Source: Microbulbifer agarilyticus (GTDB taxonomy: Bacteria; Pseudomonadota; Gammaproteobacteria; Pseudomonadales; Cellvibrionaceae). From it: a stretch of 64,000 nt of DNA. The stretch lies in contig NZ_JAHVKO010000001.1 in the NCBI RefSeq assembly GCF_019800665.1, positions 434,001 through 498,000 of the forward strand, written 5' to 3'. Position numbers and translations under genes: made by a program. The notes below the pieces were generated by a model, which ran no database searches, had not been told where the DNA came from, and saw only the letters and a list, made by a program, of their open reading frames with translations. Positions 50,733-61,616 of this stretch are shown here, in pieces; within the stretch, counting starts at the first letter, position 1, and each line of letters starts with the position of its first letter.

Positions 50733-52597
50733 CTCTGGGTGGCTCCGTTTTCCGGGGGCTCCCACTCGCCGGCGCGATAGGCGCGGCGGCGCTGTAGGCT
50801 TTCGTATTTGAATTTTTCACGCATTAGGCCAGCGGGATCGTCGGGTATCTGGCGCAGCCATTGATCCAGTGCCTGCTGGGTTTCAGGATCGAGCGGGCTG
50901 TCGCTCTCTTGAGGCTGTGCGTTGGCCTGTTGCTCCTGCTCGCTTTCGTTGCCTTGCTGGTCTTGTTGCTGGCTCTCTGCCTGCTGTTCCTGCTCTGACG
51001 AATCTTGCTCTTCTTGCTCGCTATCCTGTTGCTGATCCTGTTCGCCCGCTTGCTGCTGATCTTGGTACTGCTGGTCCTGCGAGGATTGGTCCGAATCGCT
51101 TTGCTGCTGGTCCTGCTCGGACTGAGATTGCGATTGCTGGTCCTGTTGTTGATCTTGCTGCTGTTGCTGATCGCCTTGTTGCGACTGCTGGTTTTGCTGC
51201 TGTTTTTCCTGCAGTTCTTTCAGTTTCTTCGCGATATCTCGATTGTGGCTCGCGTCAGCAAATTCCGGGTTTTGCGCTAGCGCGCCGTCGAATGCTGAAA
51301 TGGCTTCGTCAAAGCGACCTTGCTGGGTGAGGCTATTGCCAAGGTTGTAGAGGGCTTGTGGATCATTGCTTTGCGAAAAGCTCTTGGCAGCGGCATCGAA
51401 TTCACGGGCGCGATATTCGGCCGTACCGCGCCACTGTGGGTTTTCAAACTTCTCTGCGGCAGCTTTCGGGTCACCGTCTTTGAGCAGCTTCTGCCCCTGT
51501 TGGTTGGGTGTCTGCCACAGGCCGCTGGTCTGTGCGCTGGCTTCTGGACTGTTCACTGCCAGTAAAAATGGAAGGCTCAGCGGCAAGAGGCTGGCTAGCG
51601 TCCCTTTGCGGAATAAAAGGAGGGCAAAGGGCAGTAGCAGTAATACCAGCCACGGGCCTTCTTCATTCCACTGGTCGAATTCTCGCTCGGTAAGTTCGGC
51701 CTGCTGCGGTGTCGTGTTTTCGGGCAGCACCCGGGCGATATCACTATCGTCCACAGTTATCTGCGCAAATTCGCCGCCAGTACTCTGCGCCAGTCTCTGC
51801 AATTCCGCGCGGTCGAAATTGGCAATAATGATTGAGCCGCTGTCATCGGTTACAAAACCGCTGCCAGTTGATTTTGGTATGGGGCTGCCTTCGCCACTGC
51901 CGACGGCGAGGATTGAAAGTGAGGCATTGCTGCTGTTGACCTCGTTTTTCACCGTGGAAATGGCGGCTTTATCAATGCCATCGGTCACCGCGAGCAGTCG
52001 GCCCTGGCCACTGGCGCCATCCTGCAGCAGTCTTAATCCCAGCTCCACGGCCATTTCAATATTGCTGCCAGGCACCGGCATAATCCTGGGGGACAGGGAT
52101 GGCACCAGGTTGGCAATGGTTGCAGTGTCGTCGGTTAGCGGCGTCACTATATGTGCCTCGCCCGCGTAGGCGACCAGCGCGGTTAAACCATCTTCGCGTT
52201 GGTTGAGAATGTCGAGAATCTTGAGGCGTGCGCGCGTTAGGCGGTTAGGCGAGAGGTCGGTGGCCATCATGGACGGGGATAGGTCCAACAGGATGACGAC
52301 CGCATCCTGATTGCTGAATACCGGCGTAGGCAGTTTGCGCCAGGAGGGGCCAGCGAGTGCGATAATCGCGCAGGTCAATAGCGCGAATATCAGGGTGAAT
52401 AGCCAGGGCCGCTTTTCGCCACCGCGTAATAGCAGGTGGGGGAGCAGGTTGGGATCGATAATCTTCTGCAGTTTACCGCTGGCGAAAACCGTACGGGCTA
52501 ATGCCCAGCAAATCAGTGCGGCGGGAATAATCAGCCACAGCAGATTTGCGCGGATAAAATGAAATTGATTGATGTCTGCGAGGAAGCTGCCGAGCAT
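50726..52597 (-). CDS. batB: BatB/BatC fusion: VWA domain, TPR and Gln-rich tail
   Basis: 623 residues. Two N-terminal membrane segments (about 18-36 and 65-83), a VWA domain with the MIDAS start LLDLSPSM (Asp105, Ser107, Ser109), another membrane segment near 320, TPR repeats (ALYNLGNSLTQQGRFDEAISAF), then roughly 120 residues almost entirely Gln, Asp, Ser and Glu, and a short conserved end WLRQIPDDPAGLMREKF. Other bacteria encode the VWA part (BatB) and TPR part (BatC) separately. It starts 2 bases after batA and overlaps batD by 7. Confidence 0.9.
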   Translation of the reverse strand: MLGSFLADINQFHFIRANLLWLIIPAALICWALARTVFASGKLQKIIDPNLLPHLLLRGGEKRPWLFTLIFALLTCAIIALAGPSWRKLPTPVFSNQDAVVILLDLSPSMMATDLSPNRLTRARLKILDILNQREDGLTALVAYAGEAHIVTPLTDDTATIANLVPSLSPRIMPVPGSNIEMAVELGLRLLQDGASGQGRLLAVTDGIDKAAISTVKNEVNSSNASLSILAVGSGEGSPIPKSTGSGFVTDDSGSIIIANFDRAELQRLAQSTGGEFAQITVDDSDIARVLPENTTPQQAELTEREFDQWNEEGPWLVLLLLPFALLLFRKGTLASLLPLSLPFLLAVNSPEASAQTSGLWQTPNQQGQKLLKDGDPKAAAEKFENPQWRGTAEYRAREFDAAAKSFSQSNDPQALYNLGNSLTQQGRFDEAISAFDGALAQNPEFADASHNRDIAKKLKELQEKQQQNQQSQQGDQQQQQDQQQDQQSQSQSEQDQQQSDSDQSSQDQQYQDQQQAGEQDQQQDSEQEEQDSSEQEQQAESQQQDQQGNESEQEQQANAQPQESDSPLDPETQQALDQWLRQIPDDPAGLMREKFKYESLQRRRAYRAGEWEPPENGATQRW

Positions 52598-52599
52598 AT

Positions 52600-53664
52600 T
52601 CACTGCGTATGCCTCCCAAGATCGTGGCCGTTGCTGCCTACTTCTTGACCATTGCGACTGCGCGCCTGTAGCTCCGTGATCCAGTTGCCTATAAATGGCA
52701 GGCTGGACCAGATAAGCGCGAGCAGAAGGGCTAGGCTCAGTGGCCACACGTAAAGAGACTTCAGTGGGCGATAGGTTTCCGCTTCCTGTTCCACTGGCTC
52801 GAGTCGGTCCAGCTCCTCGTAGATTTGCACGAGCTCCTGCGGATTATGCGCACGGAAGTATTTGCCTCCGGTTTTGTCGGCGATCGCCTGCAGGGTTTCA
52901 CTATCGAGGTCCCGGGATGGGTTTACCCGGCGGGCACCAAAGCGCGAGCCGAGAAGTCCGGGTTGCACCATTTCTTCCGCGCCGACACCAATGGTGTATA
53001 CCTTGACGCCCGCCTGTTTCGCGAGTTCTGCCGCTTTTAGTGGGGCAACTTTGCCCGCGGTGTTTGCGCCATCGGTCAAAAGGATCAATACCCGCTGATC
53101 TGCGGGTCGCTGGGTGAGGCGTTTTACGGAGAGGCCGATGGCATCGCCAATTGCAGTACCCTGACCAGCAAAACCAATTTGGGCCTCGTTCAGCAGGGTG
53201 TCTACGGTTTGACGGTCAAAGGTAAGTGGTGCCTGCAGGTAGGCGCGGGTACCAAAGAGAACCAGCCCGAGGCGATCTCCTTTTCTGCGCAATACAAAGT
53301 CACCCACCACGTTTTTTACCGCGCTGATACGCATTGCCGGGTTACCGTTGAGGATCATGTCCGGGGTTTCCATGCTTCCGGATATATCCACGGCGATTAG
53401 CAGGTCGCGCGCGCTGGTAGTTTGGGTGATGGGTTCGCCATACCACTGGGGCCGGGCTGCTGCTGCGAGCAGCAGTAACCACAGCAGCCAAAGCATCAAT
53501 AAGTTCCAGCGGTTGCCCGCGGAGCCGCCGCTCTTTCGTGGTAGCTGTTCGTAGTAGGGTACCTTCAGTGCGCTACTGAGCGGTTCGCTTTTGGGTAGTA
53601 GCTTGCGCGCAAGCAGCGGTAGCGGTAACAGTAAGAAAACCCACGGAAGTGCAAACTCAAACAT
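52600..53664 (-). CDS. batA: BatA-like VWA-domain membrane protein
   Basis: 354 residues with two N-terminal membrane segments (4-20 and 52-70), a VWA domain with complete MIDAS DISGS (Asp93, Ser95, Ser97) and a later LLTDGANTAG, and a C-terminal membrane segment. It probably displays a metal-binding interaction surface in the periplasm or cytoplasm together with the BatB protein. The start overlaps the DUF4381 gene by 8 bases. Confidence 0.92.
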   Translation of the reverse strand: MFEFALPWVFLLLPLPLLARKLLPKSEPLSSALKVPYYEQLPRKSGGSAGNRWNLLMLWLLWLLLLAAAARPQWYGEPITQTTSARDLLIAVDISGSMETPDMILNGNPAMRISAVKNVVGDFVLRRKGDRLGLVLFGTRAYLQAPLTFDRQTVDTLLNEAQIGFAGQGTAIGDAIGLSVKRLTQRPADQRVLILLTDGANTAGKVAPLKAAELAKQAGVKVYTIGVGAEEMVQPGLLGSRFGARRVNPSRDLDSETLQAIADKTGGKYFRAHNPQELVQIYEELDRLEPVEQEAETYRPLKSLYVWPLSLALLLALIWSSLPFIGNWITELQARSRNGQEVGSNGHDLGRHTQ

Positions 53665-54274
53665 TGTTCGCTCCCGCTGTGCCTTGTTGAATTGGCGCTA
53701 TCCCGGGTGTCGACTCTGCACGCTGATGTTTCCTGACCCACTGAATTGCATAGCCGCGTAAATCTTCCAGGTCGTCGTTAGAGGCTTCCTGTGCGCTATA
53801 CAGGCTTTCCAGTAGTGCGCGACGCGCGGATTTCGGCATAGCAGTTGCTGCGGTGGATTCGAGGAATTCGATCCAGTGCTCGCCGGTGAGGGGGCCAGAC
53901 AAGGCGCGGCCAAAGGTGACTACTGCCACCCGCTTCAGCAGCAAGTTAATCGATTCGACGGCGCGCGGCTGACCGAGATCCAGTTCCTTCAATAGGCGCT
54001 CGCCCTCTACGCGATACTGTTTTTCCTGACGTTTCCGTCGAAGGTAGGAGAACAGCCAAATAGCACCAAACAACAGGGCGATGAACGCGCCAGCCAGTAT
54101 CCACCAGCCCGGCGCCAGCGGCCACCAACCGATTGGGGCTGGCTCGTGTATGTCTTTAAGTTGCCCAAGCAGCTGTTGCATCTCCGGAGTCATGACCGGC
54201 GGCTGGTTTGGCGGCTGATCGATAGCCGGGGGCGGTGGCGTCGCTTGTTTAGCGCTGGCGCTCACGAGTTTCAT
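53657..54274 (-). CDS. DUF4381 membrane protein of the bat operon
   Basis: 205 residues: a Pro-rich N-terminus (TPPPPAIDQPPNQPP), a membrane segment near 52-72 (WWILAGAFIALLFGAIWLF), and a helical cytoplasmic domain containing LLKELDLGQPRAVESINLLLKRVAVVTFG and LTGEHWIEFL, the DUF4381 pattern. This family is found between DUF58 and batA in such operons; function unknown. It overlaps both neighbours (4 and 8 bases). Confidence 0.85.
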   Translation of the reverse strand: MKLVSASAKQATPPPPAIDQPPNQPPVMTPEMQQLLGQLKDIHEPAPIGWWPLAPGWWILAGAFIALLFGAIWLFSYLRRKRQEKQYRVEGERLLKELDLGQPRAVESINLLLKRVAVVTFGRALSGPLTGEHWIEFLESTAATAMPKSARRALLESLYSAQEASNDDLEDLRGYAIQWVRKHQRAESTPGIAPIQQGTAGANNV

Positions 54275-55236
54275 GCGTGCCTCCGGCCCGGTGCGGGCTG
54301 GCGGTCACCATAGGTACTGAGTAACTTCGGCACCACCGGCTGGGTGTTGTCGAAATCCAACAGCGGCAGGTGTAACCGGCGGCAAAGCTGCGCGGCGTTT
54401 TCACGAATCTGGTGCTGGTGGCGTGCAAACTGTTGCTTTAAGGCTTGTTTACCTTTTCCAAGAAAGGTGCGCTGGCGGCCGTCACTGATGGTCACGGCCT
54501 GATCAGGAAGTTGTTGTTCCAGAGGATCACTGACACGCAGTATCTGGAGGTCTGCGTGGCGCGTAAGTAGGTAGAGGGACTGCTCACAGCTCGCATCGAG
54601 GTCGTGACAATCGCTGATCAAGAACACGGCACTGCCGGGGCGAGCGACTCGGCGGGCTTCTTCCAATAAGGCGCTGAGGGGCTGACTGCCGTCCGCTGCG
54701 ATTGGACTATTGAGGCTCGTGGCGGAATCGACCATTTCGTGAATGGCGGCGAGCACCGCGTGGTGACTGCGGCGCGGGCGTACGGTGTTGACTCCCTGAT
54801 CCGAAAATATCAGGGCGCCGATACGGTCGCCATGCTGTAGTCCGGCCCAGCACAGGGCGGAGGCAATACTGCAGGCGGCTACGGATTTAAAGGCATTCTG
54901 GCTGCCAAAAAACATGGGTGAGCGCAGATCCAGCAAAATGACCACCGGGCGCTCGCGTTCTTCCTGGAAGAGCTTGGTATGGGTTTTTCCGGTGCGCGCA
55001 GTTACCCGCCAATCAATGGAGCGTACATCGTCGCCGGGCTGGTAGTAGCGCACTTCTTCAAAGTTCATGCCCCGTCCGCGGTAACGGGTAAGCAGATTGC
55101 CGGACTGATCGCTGCGGTTAATTCGGGGTTTGAACAGGCGCAGCTGGCGGGCGATATGGCGCAGGCGTACCAATGGCGCTACTTCCGGGTAGGCACCGGA
55201 AAGTTCCAGTTCGCGGTGGTTGAGTGATTCGACCAC
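54271..55236 (-). CDS. DUF58 / VWA-like protein of the moxR-bat operon
   Basis: 321 residues with the DUF58 signature FEEVRYYQPGDDVRSIDWRVTAR followed by a VWA-like domain (VVILLDLRSPMFFGS; AVFLISDCHDLDAS). It is thought to act with the MoxR ATPase on client proteins. It begins 9 bases after moxR and overlaps the DUF4381 gene by 4 bases. There is no membrane segment, so it is cytoplasmic. Confidence 0.9.
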   Translation of the reverse strand: MVESLNHRELELSGAYPEVAPLVRLRHIARQLRLFKPRINRSDQSGNLLTRYRGRGMNFEEVRYYQPGDDVRSIDWRVTARTGKTHTKLFQEERERPVVILLDLRSPMFFGSQNAFKSVAACSIASALCWAGLQHGDRIGALIFSDQGVNTVRPRRSHHAVLAAIHEMVDSATSLNSPIAADGSQPLSALLEEARRVARPGSAVFLISDCHDLDASCEQSLYLLTRHADLQILRVSDPLEQQLPDQAVTISDGRQRTFLGKGKQALKQQFARHQHQIRENAAQLCRRLHLPLLDFDNTQPVVPKLLSTYGDRQPAPGRRHA

Positions 55237-55245
55237 GTTCTAAAC

Positions 55246-56205
55246 CTAGATTGCCGGGACCAGTTGTAACAGGCGGTGGATCACGCGGTCGGCGCTCGCC
55301 CCGGCGGCTTCCGCTTCAAAGCTGAGCAGCAAACGGTGGCGCAATACATCCGGTGCGATGGCCATAACATCATCTGGCGTCACATAGTCCCGCCCGGCGA
55401 GCCACGCGTAAGCGCGTGCACAGCGGTCGAGCGCGATGGTGGCACGTGGGCTGGCGCCGAAATCGAGCCAGCTGGCCAATTCATCGTCATAACGATGAGG
55501 CTCGCGGGTGGCGATGATCAGTTGCACGATATAGGTTTCCACCGCCTCTACCATGGTCAGGTCGAGGATTTCCTGGCGGGCCTTAAACAGGGTTTCCTGG
55601 GAGATTACCGTTTGCGGGTGGCCTTCACCGTGGCTGGCTTCTTCACGCGCCAGTTTCAGAATTTTGGTTTCGGCTTCCGCATCGGGGTAGCTCAGGTTTA
55701 CCTGCATCAGGAAGCGGTCGAGCTGTGCCTCCGGCAGGGGGTAGGTACCTTCCTGCTCGATTGGGTTCTGCGTAGCCATGACCAGGAACAGGTCGGGCAG
55801 GGCATAGGTTTTGCGGCCGACACTGATCTGGCGTTCTGCCATCGCTTCCAGTAGCGCGGACTGCACTTTAGCTGGCGCGCGGTTGATTTCGTCCGCGAGA
55901 ATCAGGTTGTGGAACACCGGGCCCGGCTGGAAATGGAATTCGCCGGTTTCCGGTCGGTAGATGTCGGTGCCGGTAATATCTGATGGCAAAAGGTCTGGCG
56001 TAAACTGGACCCGATGGAAGTCGCCTTCGATGCCATCGGCCAGCGTTTTGATCGCTTTTGTCTTGGCGAGGCCCGGTGCACCTTCGACCAAAAGGTGACC
56101 ATCGGCCAGTAATCCTATGAGAATTCGATTGACCAAAGTCTCTTGGCCAATAATCTGCTGCTCCAGCCAATCACCCAGAATTTTTATCTGCTGGCGTGTG
56201 TCCAT
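55246..56205 (-). CDS. MoxR-family AAA+ ATPase
   Basis: About 319 residues of AAA+ domain: Walker A GAPGLAKT (42-49), Walker B ILADEINRAP, sensor region ATQNPIEQEGTYPLPEAQLDRF and the C-terminal lid GASPRATIALDRCARAYAWL. MoxR proteins act as chaperone-like ATPases for VWA partners, here the downstream bat proteins. I chose ATG 56205 (GAAG upstream); the frame extends to TTG 56238. First gene of the minus-strand operon. Confidence 0.93.
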   Translation of the reverse strand: MDTRQQIKILGDWLEQQIIGQETLVNRILIGLLADGHLLVEGAPGLAKTKAIKTLADGIEGDFHRVQFTPDLLPSDITGTDIYRPETGEFHFQPGPVFHNLILADEINRAPAKVQSALLEAMAERQISVGRKTYALPDLFLVMATQNPIEQEGTYPLPEAQLDRFLMQVNLSYPDAEAETKILKLAREEASHGEGHPQTVISQETLFKARQEILDLTMVEAVETYIVQLIIATREPHRYDDELASWLDFGASPRATIALDRCARAYAWLAGRDYVTPDDVMAIAPDVLRHRLLLSFEAEAAGASADRVIHRLLQLVPAI

Positions 56206-56562
56206 ATCGTCACTTCTTTTGCCAATTTCCTGTTTCAATACGCTGCCGCAGAGCGGTGGCTATCTATGCTTTTTGAGGTGCCCTCTTATATATAGCCACT
56301 CGCTCGAGAAATGCGGGTAGGACGATTTTAACGGCAGTGTGCTCAGAGGCAACTGTCGCAGGGCTTACCCCGGTTCTCAGGCTGCAAAGTAGACAATTAT
56401 TCTGTCGGATTGTTCAACTAACTCCGCTGCAAACTGGATTGCGGCACAAATGGATGAAAATTCGGCAGTGAGGACAAGGCGGGCTCCACGTACAGTGAGG
56501 GTTCGCCGGCGATGGCGAATTATACGGGTGCAATACATTTGCGCCGTGATGGGAGGACGTAC
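56206..56562. other. divergent regulatory region between moxR and gdh
   Basis: 357 bases without a gene, holding both promoters. An 8-base inverted repeat GTGGCTAT (56256-56263) / ATAGCCAC (56292-56299) with a 28-base spacer flanks a TATATATA stretch; it is a candidate operator for the moxR operon. GGGAGG at 56551-56556 is the gdh ribosome site. Confidence 0.4.
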
Positions 56563-59500
56563 GTGAATATGGCGACGGTCATCACCGATAGCCGGGAAGA
56601 GCTGCTGGAGCAAGTTAGCGATATCATTCGCGAGAAGCTTGGGGACAAGGCGGGACCTGTAATCAGTTTTGCTGAGCAATATCTGAACCAGTACCCCCTG
56701 GAAGATCTCGCGGGTCGACGCTTGGTCGATATTTATGGTTGCATTTATACCTGCTGGGACTTCATCCAGCAGCGCGATGACGACGGCCCGAAGGTGCGGG
56801 TGTTCAACCCGCGCCTGGAAGACCACGGCTGGGAGTGTTCGCACACCGTAGTGTGTGTGTTGCAGCGGGATATGCCGTTTCTGGTGGATTCGGTGCGCAT
56901 GGAAATTAACCAGCGCGACACTGTGATCCATTCCATCAAGAGTACCGTCATGCAGCTGCAACGGGACGACAGCGGTCGTCTGCAGCAGCTGTTACCGGTG
57001 GCGCCACTACTGGAAGAGGAGCGCCAGTTCGACCCGACAATCATCAATGAGGCACTGATCTATATCGAGATTAACCTCGATACCAGTGCTTCCCGCGCCT
57101 CGGAGCTGACGCGGGCACTGAACGATGTGCTGGGCGACGTGGAGTTGGTGGTCGACGATTATGTGCCGATGCTCGACACCTGTTCCGCCATGCAGGATCA
57201 GCTGCAGGCCGGAGTCGCGGATAACGAGGCCAATCTGGCGGAGGCCAGTGCATTTCTGCAGTGGATGCGCGACGGCAATTTCACCTTTCTCGGCTATCGC
57301 GAATACGAGTTCTCTCAGCAGGGGGATAAGAAAGTACTGCAGGAAGTCGAGAACCGCCGCCTGGGTATTTTCAAGAAGCTGGAAGAAACCGCGGAACCGA
57401 CGCCTGAGTATGCGTTTAACGAAGGCAAACAGCGCTTTTACCAGGGACCCAATTTCCTCACCTTTGCCAAGTCCTCGGTAAAGTCGCGGGTACACCGCGC
57501 GGCCTACTCGGACTATGTCAGCATCAAGCGCTACGGCGATAATGGCGAGGTTATTGGTGAATCCGCGTTTATGGGTTTGTATACCTCACCGGTTTACACC
57601 GAGAGCCCATCCAAGATTCCCATTGTGCGCCGCAAGCTTGCCTCCGTAATGGAGCAGAGCGGTCACGCGCCCACCAGTCATGATGGCAAGGCGCTGCAGC
57701 GTATTCTCGATACCTTCCCGCGGGATGAATTGTTCCAGAGCAACACCAAGGAGCTGTTCGATACCACCCATGGCGTGCTGGCGATGAACGAGCGCGCGCG
57801 CTTGCGCCTGTTTATGCGCAAAGACCCCTTCGGAAAGTTTGTCAGCGCGCTGGTGTACGTCCCGCGCGACCAGTTCAGCAGTGAGGTGCGGGAGAAGATC
57901 AGTGATCGCATCGCGCGTACGATTCATGCGCTGGATTCAGACTTCACAACCTTCTTCTCCGAATCGATTCTCGCCCGGGTACATCTAGTATTCCGCGTCG
58001 ACCCGAATCTACCCCTGGATATTGATGTAGCGCGACTGGAGGCGCAGATCGTGGATATTACCCGCAGCTGGGAAGATGTATTTCATAGATCCCTGATTGA
58101 AACCCACGGGGAAGAAGAGGGCAGCCGCCTGATCGGCACCTATGGTCAGTCTTTCCCCGCGGGCTATCGCGAGGACTTCGAGCCGCGTATCGCGGTACAG
58201 GATGTGACCTCGATCCAGGAGCTGAGCGACGACAATCGAGTCGCGATGAGTTTCTACCAGCCTGTTGGCGCCGAGCCGGGCAGCCTGCGCTTCAAAGTCT
58301 TCAACGTGGGCTCAGGGTTGACCCTGTCGGATGTGATTCCTGTACTGGAGAACCTCGGGTTGCGGGTGATGGGGGAGTTTCCGTACACCATTCGCCCGCG
58401 CGGAAAGCAGGATGTGTGGATGCACGAGTTCCACCTGGAATTCGGCCTGCCTACCCGCATTGACGCACAGGCTTCGCGCTCTCTGTTCCAGGATGCATTT
58501 GCAGCGATCTGGGACGGTGTGGCGGAGAGCGATGCGTTCAATCGCCTAGTGCTCGCTGCACGCCTCAACTGGCGTGAGGTCACCATGTTGCGTGCTTATG
58601 CGCGGTACATGAAGCAGACCAAGTTCAGTGCGAGCCAGTCTTATATTGCGGCCACCCTGGCAAATCATGTGGAGATTACCCGCAATCTGGTGGCGCTGTT
58701 CCGGGCGATGTTTGATCCGCGTATCAATTCTCCGGAGCGCCAGGATCAGACCCGCGTGGAGCGCCTGATCAAGAAAATCCACGATGGTCTCGACAGCGTC
58801 GATAACCTCAACGAAGACCAGGTGATTCGCCGTTATCTGGATTTGATCCGCGCGACTTTGCGTACCAACTTTTTCCAGTTGGACGCCAACGATCAGCCGA
58901 AAGATTACATCTCTATCAAGTTCAGCCCGCGTGACATTCCGAATATTCCGGAACCGCGCCCGCTGTTCGAGATTTTCGTCTATTCCCCGCAAGTGGAAGG
59001 GGTACATCTGCGCGGTGGCAAGGTCGCCCGTGGCGGTTTGCGCTGGTCCGATCGACTGGAAGATTTCCGCACCGAAGTACTGGGCCTGGTAAAGGCGCAG
59101 AACGTGAAGAACGCGGTCATTGTACCCAGTGGGGCCAAGGGCGGCTTTGTGGTGCGCCGGCCACCGGCGGACAACAGCCGCGAAGCCTTTATCGAATCCG
59201 GCATTAAGAGCTACAAGACATTTATCCGCGCGCTGCTGGACGTTACCGACAACCTGAAAAATGGCGAGGTCATTCCGCCGGACCGGGTGATTCGCCGGGA
59301 TGAAGACGACCCCTATCTGGTTGTTGCCGCGGACAAGGGGACCGCGACTTTCTCCGATATCGCCAACGGTATTGCTGCGGAATACGACTTCTGGCTGGGC
59401 GATGCCTTTGCCTCCGGTGGCAGCAACGGTTATGACCATAAAAAGATGGGTATTACCGCGCGCGGTGCCTGGGTCTCGGTGCAACGACATTTCCGTGAAA

Positions 59501-61458
59501 TGGGCGTCAATGTACAGGCTGAAAACTTCTCCGTGATCGGTGTTGGCGACATGGCCGGCGACGTATTCGGCAACGGCATGCTGTTGTCCGAGCACATCTG
59601 TTTGAAGGGCGCCTTCAACCATCTGCACATTTTCGTCGACCCAAATCCCGATGCCTCAAGCAGTTACCACGAGCGCAAGCGTCTGTTCGAGCTGCCGCGT
59701 TCAAGCTGGAGCGACTACAACCTGAGTCTGATCTCCAAAGGCGGTGGGATTTTCGAGCGCCGTGCCAAGTCGGTAAAAATCACCCCCGAGATGCAGCAGG
59801 CGTTTGCCATTGATGCAGATCGCCTCACGCCGAACGAGCTGATCAGTGCGATGCTCAAGGCGCCGGTAGATCTCATCTGGAATGGCGGTATTGGCACCTA
59901 TGTGAAGGGTGAGCAAGAAAGCCATGAACAGGTGGGCGACAAGTCCAATGACAATCTGCGGGTTAACGGCAATGAGCTGCGCTGTAAAGTGTTCGGCGAG
60001 GGCGGCAACCTGGGCATGACGCAACGTGGACGCATCGAGTTCTCTCTGAACGGCGGTCGCTGCAATACCGACTTTATCGATAATGCCGGCGGTGTGGACT
60101 GCTCGGATCACGAGGTCAACATCAAGATCCTGCTGGACAAGGTGGTGGCGAATGGTGATCTCACAGAAAAGCAGCGCAACCACATGCTCGAAGAGATGAC
60201 CGATTCTGTCACCGAGCTGGTTCTGGACAACAATTACGACCAGACAAGTGCGATCAGTGTTGCGGCTTATCAGATTGCAGATCGCTTCGACGAATTCCGT
60301 CGCACGATCAACACCCTCGAAGCCGAGGGCCGTCTGCGTCGCCAGCTGGAATTCATTCCGGATAACGAAACGCTGAATGAGCGCCAGAGTAAGGGGCAGT
60401 ATCTTACGCACCCTGAACTGTCAGTGTTGATCTCCTATGTAAAGGTCAAGCTGAAGGAGGAGCTGCTGGGCGCGCAGATTATCGATGACGATTATGTGCA
60501 GGAGGCAGTGGAATCCGCATTTCCTCCCGCACTGGTGTCCCGTTATCAGGCGCTGGTGTACGACCATCCGCTGCGCCGGGAAATTGTTTCAACCCAGGTG
60601 GCCAATGAAATGGTCAACAGTATGGGGATCACCTTTTTCGACCGGATCAGTGGGGCCACCGGCGCCGGAATCGATACCATCGTCGCGGCTTATGTGAGTG
60701 CCCGGGACGTGTATCGCATGTCGGATTTCCAGAATGGCGTGGCCGAACTGGATTACCAGGTGCCGGCGGATTTGCAGTTGCAGCTAATGAACGCAATGGT
60801 AGGACGGGTGCGCAGGGCTGCTCGCTGGTTTGTGCGCAATCGGCATGGCGCGCTGGATCCGGCGAATGAGATTGCTTTGTTCCAGGACCCAGTTCAGCGT
60901 GTGATTCGTGCATTGCCTGAAGTGCTGAGTGGCGAGCCGCTGCGTGAGTGGCATGCACGCTACGACAGGCTAACGGCGGCTAGCGTGCCGAAAGAGCTTG
61001 CGATGCTGGCGGCCTCACCAACCTATCTGTTTTCGGCACTGGGCATTTCCCAGACTGCACGCATTACAGATCGGCCGGTTGAAGAGGTGGCCAAAGCCTA
61101 CTTTGCGCTTGCGGACCGACTGGGTCTGTATTGGTTCGGCAACCAGATCATCGATTTGCCGTCGGACAGTTTCTGGCATTCTCAGGCGCGGGAAACCAGT
61201 ATGGACGACTTGGACAACCAGCTGGCAAGGCTGGTCACCCATATTCTGCGCTTGGCCGGGGACGATGGCCTTGACGTAGACAGCGCGGTGGAAAATTGGG
61301 CGAGTACGATGACCCAGGCGATTCAGCGCTGGGAAAGCCTGACCAAGGAGCTGAAGTCTGCCCCTCAAGGTGATTTCGCCATGTTTACCGTTGCCTTGCG
61401 CGAGCTGATGTACCTGGCGAATGCCACGGCAGACCAGGAATCCCTCGTCTCTGCGTAA
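56563..61458 (+). CDS. gdhB: large NAD-dependent glutamate dehydrogenase
   Basis: About 1631 residues, the size of the 180-kDa GDH class, which oxidises glutamate to 2-oxoglutarate and ammonium with NAD+. The N-terminal 700 residues carry ACT-like regulatory domains; the catalytic core has [34 protein letters not shown] (Lys of the active site) and a Rossmann region ([15 protein letters not shown]). A helical C-terminal domain follows. GTG 56563 is preferred because GGGAGG lies six bases upstream; ATG 56512 would add 17 residues with no spaced ribosome site. It is divergent from moxR. Confidence 0.94.
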   Translation: MNMATVITDSREELLEQVSDIIREKLGDKAGPVISFAEQYLNQYPLEDLAGRRLVDIYGCIYTCWDFIQQRDDDGPKVRVFNPRLEDHGWECSHTVVCVLQRDMPFLVDSVRMEINQRDTVIHSIKSTVMQLQRDDSGRLQQLLPVAPLLEEERQFDPTIINEALIYIEINLDTSASRASELTRALNDVLGDVELVVDDYVPMLDTCSAMQDQLQAGVADNEANLAEASAFLQWMRDGNFTFLGYREYEFSQQGDKKVLQEVENRRLGIFKKLEETAEPTPEYAFNEGKQRFYQGPNFLTFAKSSVKSRVHRAAYSDYVSIKRYGDNGEVIGESAFMGLYTSPVYTESPSKIPIVRRKLASVMEQSGHAPTSHDGKALQRILDTFPRDELFQSNTKELFDTTHGVLAMNERARLRLFMRKDPFGKFVSALVYVPRDQFSSEVREKISDRIARTIHALDSDFTTFFSESILARVHLVFRVDPNLPLDIDVARLEAQIVDITRSWEDVFHRSLIETHGEEEGSRLIGTYGQSFPAGYREDFEPRIAVQDVTSIQELSDDNRVAMSFYQPVGAEPGSLRFKVFNVGSGLTLSDVIPVLENLGLRVMGEFPYTIRPRGKQDVWMHEFHLEFGLPTRIDAQASRSLFQDAFAAIWDGVAESDAFNRLVLAARLNWREVTMLRAYARYMKQTKFSASQSYIAATLANHVEITRNLVALFRAMFDPRINSPERQDQTRVERLIKKIHDGLDSVDNLNEDQVIRRYLDLIRATLRTNFFQLDANDQPKDYISIKFSPRDIPNIPEPRPLFEIFVYSPQVEGVHLRGGKVARGGLRWSDRLEDFRTEVLGLVKAQNVKNAVIVPSGAKGGFVVRRPPADNSREAFIESGIKSYKTFIRALLDVTDNLKNGEVIPPDRVIRRDEDDPYLVVAADKGTATFSDIANGIAAEYDFWLGDAFASGGSNGYDHKKMGITARGAWVSVQRHFREMGVNVQAENFSVIGVGDMAGDVFGNGMLLSEHICLKGAFNHLHIFVDPNPDASSSYHERKRLFELPRSSWSDYNLSLISKGGGIFERRAKSVKITPEMQQAFAIDADRLTPNELISAMLKAPVDLIWNGGIGTYVKGEQESHEQVGDKSNDNLRVNGNELRCKVFGEGGNLGMTQRGRIEFSLNGGRCNTDFIDNAGGVDCSDHEVNIKILLDKVVANGDLTEKQRNHMLEEMTDSVTELVLDNNYDQTSAISVAAYQIADRFDEFRRTINTLEAEGRLRRQLEFIPDNETLNERQSKGQYLTHPELSVLISYVKVKLKEELLGAQIIDDDYVQEAVESAFPPALVSRYQALVYDHPLRREIVSTQVANEMVNSMGITFFDRISGATGAGIDTIVAAYVSARDVYRMSDFQNGVAELDYQVPADLQLQLMNAMVGRVRRAARWFVRNRHGALDPANEIALFQDPVQRVIRALPEVLSGEPLREWHARYDRLTAASVPKELAMLAASPTYLFSALGISQTARITDRPVEEVAKAYFALADRLGLYWFGNQIIDLPSDSFWHSQARETSMDDLDNQLARLVTHILRLAGDDGLDVDSAVENWASTMTQAIQRWESLTKELKSAPQGDFAMFTVALRELMYLANATADQESLVSA

Positions 61459-61495
61459 GTTTCTCGAATCGCCGGGAATCTCGTACAATACGTAC

Positions 61496-61522
61496 CCCCC
61501 ATCCGGGCCTCCCGGATGGGGG
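61496..61522 (+). terminator. strong hairpin between gdhB and pyrD
   Basis: Perfect 12-base arms CCCCCATCCGGG/CCCGGATGGGGG with a CCT loop are followed only by TTGTCATATTTG. It could end gdhB transcripts, or act in the pyrD leader because a TACAAT -10-like hexamer (61484-61489) lies just upstream. Confidence 0.6.
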
Positions 61523-61616
61523 TTGTCATATTTGCTTGACCCATTGGACTCAAGACTTCTTGCGGGCCTCGCCGCAGGGGGAAGAGTGCTGCTTGGTCAG
61601 AACTTCAAGGAAACCC

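Noticed and set aside
58546-59628. 360-codon minus-strand frame opposite the glutamate dehydrogenase
   Set aside because: Shadow frame; its coordinates lie wholly within the conserved catalytic core of the plus-strand gene.
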